Of a stretch of DNA of 64,000 nucleotides, positions 11,097-21,300 are shown in pieces. Source of the DNA: Asterochloris sp. CNOR1. Taxonomy: Eukaryota; Chlorophyta; Trebouxiophyceae; Trebouxiales; Trebouxiaceae. The stretch spans positions 124,001-188,000 of the forward strand of contig OZ017748.1 in the NCBI GenBank assembly GCA_963969365.1. Direction: 5' to 3'. Below the pieces are notes generated by a model. It saw only the letters and a list, made by a program, of their open reading frames with translations, made no database searches and was not told the DNA's origin. A program made the translations under genes and the position numbers. The first letter of the stretch is position 1. Each line of letters starts with the position of its first letter.

Positions 11097-11133
11097 TGGC
11101 GCGCTAGGGTTATTTGACCTAGCAATTAGGTCG
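11097..11133. promoter_or_regulatory. Hairpin module upstream of YR copy 1
   Basis: GACCTA-5 nt-TAGGTC (11116-11132) forms a 6-bp stem. Next to it lies CCCTAGCGCGCCAAA read on the minus strand. The same module recurs at 63012-63047 between the second nuclease-kinase gene and YR copy 3. It could be a shared promoter, a recombinase binding site or an element end. Confidence 0.6.
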
Positions 11134-11369
11134 GAAGGCAAGGACCTGGCATGTAGCAAAAATTCGCTGCTGCTGATTTCATTTCAAGTCTCTGCCAGCC
11201 GCAAACCGTTACCGCCGAGCACGTTTGCTGTCAGCAACCAGTTGTCAGGAGTGAAGTGAGCTCCTCCACACCAAATCTGCAGGTGTGCCCATGCTGCTGC
11301 CAGTGCTTTGTGCTGCCTGGACTGCGCCTGAGAACACATGGGGTTGACAGACTATCTGGAGTGTTCTCG

Positions 11370-14300
11370 ATGTTTTTGGCTGCAGGCATGAATGCTCTGC
11401 AGTGGGAACAAAAGCTGTCAAGAGATGCAGAGGAGGCCAAGAAGGCATGGCTAGATGAGAAGGATCCTGACAGGTCATTAAAGCTTCATATCATATGGAA
11501 GGAGGCGGAGGATCGGCTGGAGAGATTCCAAACGCAACAGGTGGCTGGAGGTAAGGATCCCAACCAGGGCTGCAAGGTGGTGCGCCTGGCGGGATGCACT
11601 GTCCAGGGCCTTGCCACCAGGGCTGGCGGAGGCCCCAAAGTTTGGGCATGCAAAGGCAATCGCTCTGCCCACTCCACCAGGGCGGCCTAACTGAGCTGCA
11701 GGGTGAGCAGTCTTTCCAGTCAGCCTGTCTCACAGTGCTGAAGAAGCGTGGGTGTTGATGTCTCAACATGGCTTGGAGCCTCAGCACCCAGCAAGTGTTC
11801 AAGCTCTGCTCCACCCTGTGAGTTGTCTTGCAGTCACAGAGGTGGTGAAGGTGAGGCGCCTGCCAGGGCAACCTTACCCACGGTGCTCAGCTTGCACAAG
11901 GCGGTGGTGCAGGTTTGCCACCGGACTGCATGTACGGCGCGTGGAAGGGTGACTGCGCCTTGTTGTCGATGTCTTTAACGGCCAGGTCATCGGCGCCCTT
12001 ACAGCTGTTTGCTCAGCCGTAGCAAAGGTCAGCGCCGCTGCACCGCCTGCTGGGCCAGGAAGCACTTGCAGGGAGAGCAGTTCGTCAAGGCTGCATGTTG
12101 TGGCAGGGCGGGTGCATGTAAGTGTATGTTGCTATGCAGCTTCTGTGCTGGCTCATTTGGTGGGAATATTTGCAGGGCACACACCCTTCTCTGTATGACG
12201 CAGCACATGGGCCCATGTCTGGGTGGAAGGGTGGTCACACCATGTTGAGGATAGTGGCGTCAGGAGGCCCAATGGGGCACGCCTTACGGCTGTTTGCTGG
12301 CGAATCATGTGGATGCCAAACCTTGGTGCTTGCGCAGGTGAAGAGGTGAGGGAGCTGTCAGAGCAGGCTTGTCAACAGCTGCTGGAGGTGGAAGTTGCCC
12401 ATCTTCCTGGCAATGCTGAGGATCTCCAGACCCTGCTGGAGTCTGGCATGGTGCCTGTAACTCAGGTTGGCTCTTGCTTGAATGTTTGTCCTGGTGTAGG
12501 GTTGGCCTTTCACTGCAACCGGGCTGTCTGGGATTGCTTGTGTCTGTACTGCATCAGACTGAATATCACAGATTTGCATTACAGGTCACCTTTCGGCACG
12601 TCGCCGGAGATCACTCACAGATCCTCACAGCGGGACAAGGGCAGATTGCGCAGCACTTTGGCTTACGCATTGCCAGTGGCTTTGCAAATGCCCTAGGTAG
12701 GCCAAGGTTCGCAATTTGAAAACAATGGCACAGAGACAGTTGAGGAAAATTCCTGTCCATTGTGCAGGGCACGCTGAGGAGGCGACTGCACACATCACCT
12801 TGACAATAATTGTGGACACATGGGACCTTCTGTGGCGATATGCGCCACTGGATCGCCAGCTTGACTATTCATGGGGCAAGAACCAAGGTCTGGGATCTGT
12901 GGACAGCAGTGCTCATGATCCTTCCACAGTGAGTCTGTGTGCGCTGGCTTCACCATCTCACAAAGCTATTTCGTTTAGCCTAGCAACAGATGTATTTTTG
13001 GCAAGTTGTGTTGCTGCCTGTAGGGCAGAGTGCGGCCAGACCTGACCATTGTAGCATCCCAGCTTCTGCTGTTTGTTGGGGAGGAGAAGACCGCCGAAGC
13101 AGGGCTGGAGGCAGCCTATGCAGATATTGAGGCCAAGTTTGAAGATGGCCTGTCGCCAATATATTATCAGCACATCACATTCATCCCCTTCATGATTGCA
13201 GCTGGCAACAAGATGCGTTTTGGAATGCTTCACCGAAGTGGCGAGGTGACGCTGCGTTGCATGCTGTGTGCAGCTCATGTGCAAGCTTTGCCATTCTGCC
13301 AATGTTGTTACGAGAACAGGCCTGCTGAGACCACATTCCTGCAGTGTGAGCTGTGCAGTCACACCTTGGACGTAACTTTGCTGCGCAATCGCATTACTGT
13401 CATGCAAATAGCCATCAACCTCTACCGGCTCCTCCTTGTGCTCGTCCGCGAGGCCCCAGACCCTCAACAGCGTGCAGTGCAAAATGTGCCCGAGAGGAGG
13501 CAAGTGTAAATGTGCTTATGTGCCTCTGCATTGTATCTCACCATAGCTTGAGCTGATCTTGGCGCCATGCAGGCCTGAGAACACCACCATCATCCGCCAC
13601 AGATTCAAGATTGAGAAGATCATTCTGTTCTTTGATGAGTTTCTTGAAAGGTTTGGTCATTCATTTGAGGACATTAAGGTAGGCTACAAGGATGCACAGC
13701 ATTGTGGCTACAGCCTTAGCTGTGGTGCCTCATGTCTGCACGCACCTGTGCAGGCAGCCTATGAGGTGTCCAAGGATCAAGTATACATGGTACATGCCAA
13801 CTGCCCAAAGCTGAGCCGGCCACGCTCAGCAGGCATCAAGCGCCTGAAGGGGAGCTCCTACTACAAGATCCACATCACAAGGCCTGGAGCTCACTCTCCT
13901 CGCCTTGTGAATGTCACTGAGACACAGATGAAGCAGGTGACGCTGGCAGCTCATGCAGTCTCAGGGGCCTAACTATGCATGCATGTGGTGTGTTGGCTTT
14001 CAACAGCCACGCTTTGGGTTGGTGTGCTTGAACTCAAGAGTGCTCAACACCTCTGCAGGTGATGTTAGCAGGACTGCGTTGCGCTCAGCTGCTAGCATCC
14101 TCAAATCTTGTGCACAGGGATTTGCGCCTTGCCAACTTCTTCTGGGACGAGTATGGCCCGTTTGTTGGAGACTTGGAGCTGGCTGCAAAGGCGCCTCTGC
14201 AGGTACCGCTTCAGCTCTGCTTGCTGGTGTGGCCAGTGCTTCAGCTCAAGACATGCTGTGATTGTACTGCAGGTGTCGGGGACCGACATACCTCGACTGA

Positions 14301-14530
14301 CAGACTGGACTGATGATACATTGGATGCAGGCGGCAGCTACACAACTGGCTCAGACGTCCACCAGCTTGGGGTTCTGCTGTGGAAATGGCTGTCGTTACC
14401 CACTGCTGCATCCGCTGACAGCGCTGGGCAAGCCAGCGATTTGGTCAAGGTCCTGAAGAGCAAAACGGATGCACATGCAGCCCTTGACCATGCTTGGCTG
14501 AACAGTGTCCCGGAGACATCCTCAATGTAA
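11370..14530 (+). CDS. CR-type fusion: PD-(D/E)XK nuclease-like domain plus protein-kinase-like domain (copy 1)
   Basis: Start is uncertain (in-frame ATGs at 11370 and 11388). The N-terminus is charged and helical (LSRDAEEAKKAWLDEKD). Exons: 11370-11550, 11720-11850, one or two unresolved exons between about 11950 and 12464, ~12585-12695, 12768-12929, 13023-13243, ~13398-13500, 13571-13679, ~13752-13935, ~14059-14200 and 14273-14530. Nuclease core: RVRPDLTIVASQ then LLLFVGEEKT, which gives the D...ExK pattern, followed by PFMIAAGNKMRFGML. Kinase core: LVHRDLRLANFF (catalytic Asp and Asn present), VGDLELA in place of DFG, and YTTGSDVHQLGVLLWKW. Known: nuclease-kinase fusions of this kind belong to the Crinkler/CR effectors, which are linked to transposons and act on or in a host nucleus. 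Inference: cargo or partner of the adjacent YR element. The whole frame can be joined without a break from 12585 onward. Confidence 0.7.
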
Positions 14531-14696
14531 CAAGCGCATGCAGCAGTATTGCTTATTAAACCCAACATGTCTATTGATGCATACAGTAAGTAGTCTTGCT
14601 GCTGGCACGCCTGGCTGAAGATATACCGCCTGGGTAGCCCAGCCGGGCTGGCAGAATTTGATTGGGTGCTTGGCTGCCATAAACAACACATGTTGT

Positions 14697-15431
14697 GTCT
14701 GAGGTGACGAGACCCTGTGAGAACTGTTCTCTGCAGACTTCCTTCAGGTGGCATGGATAAATCACTGCAAGCACCAAGCCATTGTTTGGGATGGCGGGAC
14801 TTGAGCACAGCTCAGACACGGCAATGGAGTAGCCACTCATCTCACACTGCTGTGTGAGAAGCAAAACCATTCTGCTGCACTCACCTGCAAGCCAAATCAA
14901 GACCTCAAGCACCTTGGCCTGAGACATGAGGGCGCCATCAGGGTACACCTCCTGCTCACAGTATATTTGCATGACCAGGTGTGTGAGAGTGACATGGCCT
15001 TGAAAGCATCAAGGGCGCCATGACTTGGGAGTAAAGGCCATGCCTTTCCTTCAAGAGCTTGATAGCCTGGACTGTGTTCTGTGGCTCAGCTGCACCACGG
15101 GCATGGACGAGCTGGTCACATCAGAGGATATGAGCTTCATCCTCAGAGTGTTAGGTACGACTGCTGCCAAGCCAATTGCTGCATCCGGCACTGGTGCTCC
15201 ATTCTGCTGGCCCACCAGGCATACCAGGGCCAGAGGCCGGCACTGGCTGTAGATCATCCACCAGTCCAGACAGATGTCTGCAGGCTTGATCAATGGCAGC
15301 TCTGAGGGAGGGGACTGTTTTGGGGAGCAGCTGGCACGCAGATGTGCAGTGTAGTCCTCAGCTAGCTCCAGGCTGATGACATGGTTGATGTAGCTGCTGT
15401 ACTCAGCAGATGGTACCTTATAGTGCTGCAT
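14697..15431 (-). pseudogene. YR copy 2, truncated and decayed
   Basis: From the ATG at 15431 it reads MQHYKVPSAEYSSY, near-identical to YR copy 1. The frame then slips after LRASC and returns before GQQNGAPV, so exon 1 has compensating frameshifts. The exon 2 equivalent (LMSQAKVLEVLIWLA) is intact where copy 1 is broken. Similarity stops near 14697, so the catalytic C-terminal part is missing. The stretch 14531-14696 between this and the nuclease-kinase gene holds nothing I recognise. Confidence 0.8.
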
Positions 15432-15494
15432 GAAGGGTCGATCTGGTTTGGCGCGCTTTGAGATTGAGACATATGGCATAGGTCGCAGGGTGTC

Positions 15495-15592
15495 ACCCCT
15501 ACACCTTCAGCAAAGTTCATTGGTAGGATGAAATGATCATAGTCCTATGCCCGTGCATTGAGGCTGCGGACTTTAAATTTAAATCATCATCA
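15495..15592 (+). repeat. LINE-like 3' tail, copy 1
   Basis: About 95 bp matching 63799-63903: starts ACCCCTACACCTTCAGC, contains ATGCCCGTGCATTGAGG and GCGGACTT, and ends in AAATCATCATCACAT. A microsatellite-like end fits the 3' end of a heavily 5'-truncated non-LTR retrotransposon. It abuts YR copy 2. Confidence 0.75.
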
Positions 15593-16123
15593 CATGGCCT
15601 GTGATGATATGACCTATACTCGACTGCCTGATGCATTGTATCAAGCACATCCTTGCAGCCAATCACGTAGTGCATGCAAGAGCCCATCCCCAGCATTTCC
15701 AGGTGAGCTGCGTACCTCTGCAGCTGATTAGCTCACCTCTGCAGCTGGTTGCGGACAATCCCTTTCGAAGGCTGGATCTGGTGTGCAGGCTGTGCGAGGC
15801 ACTTGCAGATCAGATAGGTCCTGCAGCACCTGGACTCAGCCCCGCATGTGAGCAGCTTTCGGGCCATGGACCCCCCGTGAACAGTATCATCGCTGCCTCC
15901 CCTGTGGTTGACAACTGTCAGCGGGCAATGTCTGAGCTCTGATGAGGAAGCTGAGCTGCTGAATAGTGGTTTTACCTGGGTGCCTGCCCTGCTGCAGTCA
16001 CTGAGGAGCAGCTTCTGACGTGAGCCCTGTTTCATGTGAATGACAGTGCACAGTAGTAGCCTGCCAACACTGCCGTTCACACAGCATGCAAAAGGATGAT
16101 ACTTTGCCAGAAATGCCCTGGGC
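15593..16123. other. Upstream region of SWIM gene, 5' exons not resolved
   Basis: This probably contains the first exon(s) and promoter of the SWIM-domain gene. An open stretch near 15750-15940 (for example NPFRRLDLVCRLCEALADQI) could be a coding exon, but I cannot fix its splice sites. Confidence 0.35.
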
Positions 16124-16998
16124 TTGGCACTTGGTGCCAGCTGCAGGTGCAGCAGATGCCCTGAGATCAAGTCAACCCCTGCCTGCAGCTTAGACTTGCT
16201 GCTGCCCGAGAAGATCTGGACACGATCCCTGCAGCTCATCGAGCAGGGGCAGGTGCAGTGCTTCGTGGCCCAGAGCAGCAGGCGCAAAGTCTTCCTGGTG
16301 AGCTCCCAGCCTTTACTGCAGCCTGGATGATAGTCATGCATCCTCTGCTACGGACACAGCACAGTGCCTGACAAGATGCTGGGCAATCTCATACAGGCGC
16401 TCCACTGCTCTGTGCAGGTTGAGGGCAAGGACAGCAGCCGCTATCTGGTATTCCCCCAGCACTACTGCTCCTGCTACAGCTTCCTCAACACAGTTGCCAG
16501 CAAAGCAGACCTCCCATACGTGAGTTGGCTTTGGGGGGGCGTGCCCCGTCTTAGGACTTCGGGAGCACCACATGAGCCTGACTGGTGTTGTGCTGCTCTG
16601 GAGGGAACCCCTCAGACCTGCATGTGGAGGTGCTGCCATAGACTGTACTGAGCCAAAGGCTCTGCACTGCTGCGGCAGCCCCCCCTCTGGGCCTGCATGC
16701 CCAATCCTATGCACCATCCAGCCTTCTAAGGACTCTGGTGGAGCTCAGTGTGCTGCACTGCGGCGTCAGTTGCCCTCAGGAGCTGCGACGAGGTTGACAT
16801 CACAGGCAGCGGCCTGGGAACTGCTTGGCAGACATCAGGGTTGGAAGCCCAGGTTGTCATTGGTGCTGATGATAAGCAATGCCTTCTGCCCTGCAGTGCA
16901 AGCACCAGGTGGCGGCCAGGTTTGCCGATGCGCTGCAGCGCTGCGAGGTCTTTGAGGTCCCTGATGCGCAGTTCACCGAGATCCTGCTGAGTTGCTGA
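16124..16998 (+). CDS. ZSWIM7: ZSWIM7/SWS1-like SWIM zinc-finger protein
   Basis: Role: in animals and yeast, SWS1/ZSWIM7 forms the Shu-type complex that promotes RAD51 filament formation in homologous recombination. Three exons join cleanly: up to 16297, 16418-16519 and 16897-16998, all phase 0. Exon 1 gives RSLQLIEQGQVQCFV and SSRRKVFLV. Exon 2 gives VEGKDSSRYLVFPQHYCSC. Exon 3 gives CKHQVAARFADALQRCEVF and ends FTEILLSC. The CxC...CxH SWIM zinc ligands (CSC from exon 2, CKH from exon 3) are all present and the C-terminal length fits the family. The N-terminus is not certain: the first in-frame ATG is at 16124, but an acceptor-like CTGCAG near 16189 may mean that an upstream exon supplies the start. 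Confidence 0.85.
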
Positions 16999-17235
16999 GC
17001 CGCGCGAGGTGAGCCGGTACCCCATGAGTGCTGCGCATGCTCACTGTCCTGAATGGCCAGATGCTCGAGGGCGCTCTGCAGCAGGGCGCCCCTGAGCCGC
17101 GAGGTGAATCGACAGGCGTGATGTGTGCTGCGCATTTCGAATGCCCTGAATAGCAAAGACGGTCAGAAGCTGCCAGCAGCAATGCACTGCTGAGCCGTCA
17201 GGTGAAGTGAGAGGCTCATGAGTGCTGCACATGCA
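16985..17235 (+). repeat. Degenerate tandem copies of the ZSWIM7 gene end
   Basis: Three related blocks, about 90-100 bp apart, each contain CTGAGCC.CGAGGTGA followed by a GTGCTGC.CAT-like word. The first overlaps the stop of the SWIM gene. This is one of several cases where an exon edge is echoed in flanking non-coding DNA. Confidence 0.65.
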
Positions 17236-17472
17236 ACAACCACAGCCTGCACTGTGTCCGGATCCAAGCTGTCCGCACACTGCGTTGGGTATGCCCCATA
17301 GGTTCTTGCAGCAGTTTCCCGTCCGCCTTGACGCTGACTCATCTGTGTATCTGGCCTGTCTTTCAGTGCGCGCTCGATGCCTCCCTAGTTGCATGTCCAG
17401 CTAGCATCTAATCGTGCAAGCCTCACGCCACTTGAGTGCGCCCGCGAGTGCAGGTCACCTTTCAGGGACAGG

Positions 17473-17958
17473 ATGCCCAGCAGGCGCGCTGCGCTGCTGG
17501 CGTACCTCGAGCAGCACATGGGGCAGCTGGGCTCCGGGCTGAGCACTGCGTCAGGGCAGGTGTGGGAGGAGCATGCCACGGCACTCAGTGCCCCTGGGCG
17601 CCGCATGGGGCAGCACAGCAGCCGCGCCAGCCACTTTGCGGGGGGGCCCTCTGCTCAATTCATCATCCACAGCCAGGGCGAGGGGGACATCCCCATAGGG
17701 GGCGCCGGCACCTGGTGGCCCCGCCAGCGCAGTGTGGTGGCGGCCCTGATCATCCTGCATGTGCTGGCGCTTGTGTACTGGCTGTGGGCGGTGTTCCGCA
17801 AGGCAGCCGTGGCGGAAGCCCACGAAAAGAACAAGAGGGCGCTGATGGAGCCCCCTCGCAAAGTGGGGTACGTGACCCGTCCTTGCTCCACTTGCCAAAA
17901 GCAGTACAGCTACAAACAGGTGCACGTAATCAAGTGCAATTGCTGTTTTTGTATGTAG
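17473..17958 (+). CDS. Small single-pass membrane protein, unrecognised
   Basis: Open from ATG at 17473 (MPSRRAALLAYLEQHMGQLG). A hydrophobic segment SVVAALIILHVLALVYWLW (about residues 90-108) is followed by basic and charged residues (FRKAAVAEAHEKNKRALMEP). This fits one membrane helix with an N-terminal soluble part. The C-terminal CSTCQKQYSYKQ may be the end of an exon, since GTGCAC follows; reading on gives an early stop at 17958. No family recognised. The 18000-18307 stretch after it is unassigned and may hold further exons. Confidence 0.5.
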   Translation: MPSRRAALLAYLEQHMGQLGSGLSTASGQVWEEHATALSAPGRRMGQHSSRASHFAGGPSAQFIIHSQGEGDIPIGGAGTWWPRQRSVVAALIILHVLALVYWLWAVFRKAAVAEAHEKNKRALMEPPRKVGYVTRPCSTCQKQYSYKQVHVIKCNCCFCM

Positions 17959-18307
17959 GTGCACCTACGAATGGGGCAATGTGCCTGCGGGCGTGGGGGC
18001 CCGCCTGAAACCCCTGCTTGGCAAGAGCCTGTCAACTCGGACGCACTCCTGGTCACAGCTCACAGGACTTGGCAGCGATGGCAAAGCGGGAGTGTGAAAA
18101 CGTCTGTCTGCCTCAGCCCTAGTTCAACGACTGTGAGCACCTTCTAAGTAAGCCAAAATTCATGCGGAGTGGGCACAGGCCAGCAACTTCAATGAACTTG
18201 TCTTGTGCAGTGTCTGTTGGTCCAGTCACACGCTGCAGGACATAAACAAGTCTGACATCTAGATGCCTGTCTGGGGACATGTCAACTCAGGGAGGTGGGG
18301 CCAAGTG

Positions 18308-21300
18308 TCAGTCTTCCTGCATGGCTGCCATCAAGCGAGCCACGGTGCGGTAAGTTTGGTCAAAGGAGAGGGCGAAAGTCCAGATGGTCCCAAGGGTCTG
18401 GGCAGGGTCTGTGTCTGGCGGCTCGCCCAGGAAAGCAGTCAACTGCGCCACCTGCTGGTCTGCCTGGGCCACTGCCTCTATCAGGGTCTGCTGCTGCTCC
18501 CTGGCGCTCCCCTGCAGGTGAGGGAGCAGTGGGATTATGTTTGACCAATTTGCAGTGCGCAGAAGGATGTGCCAAGTCATCAAGTGAGAGAGCGGCAAGC
18601 TTCCACATGCCCCCGGCATACCCTTCACAAGTCCCCTGTGCAGAACAGGCACTGCCCCGCAAACAGATGTACGCAGGCGAGCAGCAGCCAACATGGATCA
18701 GCAGCCCAGGCAGAGAGCAGCGCCCCGGCAGCGGCAGGCATGAGGAGTTGATCTGGATACAGGGCCTGTCATGCTGTTGTTCCCTACATTGCCGAGAGCC
18801 GGCAGACCTCACCAGGAAGTCCTGCAGCATCTCTGCAAAGTGGCCCTCTGTGGCTCCCCACCGAGCTTCAGGGGTCAGCTCCAGCTGCACACCAGGACCA
18901 GATGGCTGCTGGGTCTGTGTAGGGGCATCCTCTGACATCACTGCCCCCACTGCAGCCTGCTGCTGCTGCCGCCGCTGCACTGGCGCCTGAGCAGCTGCAG
19001 CGCTGCTGCCGCCACCCCAGCCAGCACTGCTGCCACCATTAGCTGCAGCCAGCTGCTGCTGCACAGATGGCTCTGCAGCTGCAGCGCTGCTGCTGTCACC
19101 TGCTCTCCAGCCGCCGCTGCTGTCCACTGCAGCTGGCTGCTGCTGTGCTCGCGGCTGCGCACCATCACTGCCATCGCAGGCCTGTGCGGCGCCACAGCTG
19201 TGGGCATCCAGCTCCTGTGCGGCAGCTGCAGCCTGCCGCTGCGCAGCTCCAGGCATGGCAGAGGGCGCCCGCGCCAGCCCAGGCCCCGGCGGGCCCATCA
19301 CTGGCAGCGCTGCCGCGGCCAGCTTGAGCTCTGCCTCTGCAGCTGCCATGCCGGCGTCCATGCTCCTCAGCGCCTCCGTCATGTCGCCCTGCAGCAGAGC
19401 AGCACGGGTCAAGCCAGAGGGGGGTGTTTGAGCAACGTGCCCCATGGCGTGGCAGCCTCAGCCTCAGCTGGAAGCCCAGCTCGCCCTGTTCACAGGGCCC
19501 ACAGCCCAGCAGACACTCTGCAGAGCGCCACAACACGCAGAGCCATGGTTTTGCCGGCGTGTGTGCTGCTCAGCGCCTCTGCCATGCTGCTGTGCACCAA
19601 AAATGGTCCATTAGCCTCGAGAGGGCATCTGAAAGGCAGGAAATGCCTCAGGAATGCGGCCTTGCAACCTAAGGCTCAGCTGTGTCGCCCTGCAGCAAAG
19701 CTGCAGAGGGGCGACATGGAACTTCCCCTCTCAGCAAAGGGGTGTTTCTGGTCGCTGCACCTTTACATTAAAGGGGCGTCTTGAGCCCAGCAGATGCTCT
19801 GCTGCAGGCCCTGTGGCATGAGGGCCTTTGCCGAGAATTATGTTGCTCTGTATCAGAGCTGCAGAAGTCAGACTCTGGCAGCCCAACCCCAACCTTGAAC
19901 TCCAGGTTCAGCTGAATGTGCATACATGACATGCATCTGCCACATTGCTCAGCCCACCCCAAGTACTGTCTTGAGCCATTGCATGATACTAAAAGGCTTG
20001 CCTGCGTGCACAGAACAACCTCCCCACAGCGCTCGGGGCAACCCCCATGAGGCTGTGGCCCCCGCCTGATCACACAAACAGCTGCGAAATTCGTGGGCGT
20101 CCCCACAGCGTGCCCAGACACTGGCCCATACGTGAGGTCCCACCCGGTCACCCACCTGTATGCGCCGAACTGCCTCCCCCACAGCACTGAGCTCATCCCC
20201 CAGGAAGGCTCCCCGGCGGCTGGCTGCCCTGACCAGCTGCGCCCGTCTCCCGCTGACGGCAGCGCTCGCTCCAGACCGGCCTGCCCCCGCCGCTCGCTTG
20301 CCAAAGGGTCTAGGGTTTCCGCTTGCAGGGGTCCCAAACGTGGGGCTTGCAGGGGCAGGGCCCGCTCCCCCAGCAGCAGCAGCAGCAGCAGCAGCAGCTG
20401 GGGTGTTGGTCTCAGTGCTGGGCAGCGTCGAGGGAGCTGTCTTGCTGCTGCTGCTGCTGTGGGGTGTTGGGCCCTCGCCTGAGGGCGGCGGTGGCGGTGG
20501 CGGTGGCGGCTGCGCCCTCGCTGCAGGGGACGCTGCCGAGGGTGCTGCGCTGCCAGGCGGGGGTGGCGGCGGCTGTGGTGGGCGCTTCGCTGCGCCTGGT
20601 GAGACTACAGCTGCCCCGACCTCAGCTGGTGGTCCCGATGAGCCAGGCGGCGGTGGCGGCGGCGGCGGCGGGCGCTTTGCTGCGCCTGGTGAGGCTGCAG
20701 GTATCCCCGCCTCTGGTGGTGGCCGCGATGAGCCAGGCGGGGGTGGTGGCGGCGGCGGCGGCCGCGGGTGCTTCGCTGCGGCCGGTGAGCCTGCAGGTGG
20801 CCCCGCCTCTGGTGGTGGTGCCGCTAAGCCGGGCGGTGGTGGCGGCGGCGGTGGGGGACGCCTGGCCCCACCAGCTACCCCTGTGCCTCCCTCGGCTGCT
20901 GCGGCCGCGGCGGCCCCCGGAAGGGGCGGCGCAGGTGGTGGCCCCCGATTGGCAGGACCGGAGGAACCTGCGGTTGCCTCCGCTTCGGCCGCGGCGGCCC
21001 CTGGAAGGGGCGGCGCAGGTGGTGGCCCCCGCTTGGCAGGAACAGGTGCACCTGCCTCCGCTGCAGAGCCCACAGATGCTGGTGCTGCAGCAGCTGTAGG
21101 CGGCGGTGGCGCTGGCGCTGGCGCCCTCCTGGCAGCACCCTCCAAACCTGCTGCTGCTGCGCCCGGTGGAGGTGGGGCCGGCGGTGGGCCCCTGGGCTCG
21201 CCTGCGGCTGCTGCGGCCCCTGGAGGGGGCGGAGGGGGAGGCGGCCCACACCGTGCCCCGCTAGGCGTGCTACCCTCCCCCTGCCCGGGTGCTGAAGCGG

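Noticed and set aside
11818-11833. A 16-nt intron in nuclease-kinase copy 1
   Set aside because: Too short to splice. Reading through keeps the frame open to the donor at 11851.
344-15600. Calling region 1 an endogenous virus
   Set aside because: D5 helicase and YR are compatible, but no capsid, packaging ATPase or protease gene is visible.
18360-19445. Minus-strand 361-codon open frame as a separate gene
   Set aside because: It spans two formin FH2 exons and the intron between them. Splice sites at 18813 and 18511 restore the FH2 frame.
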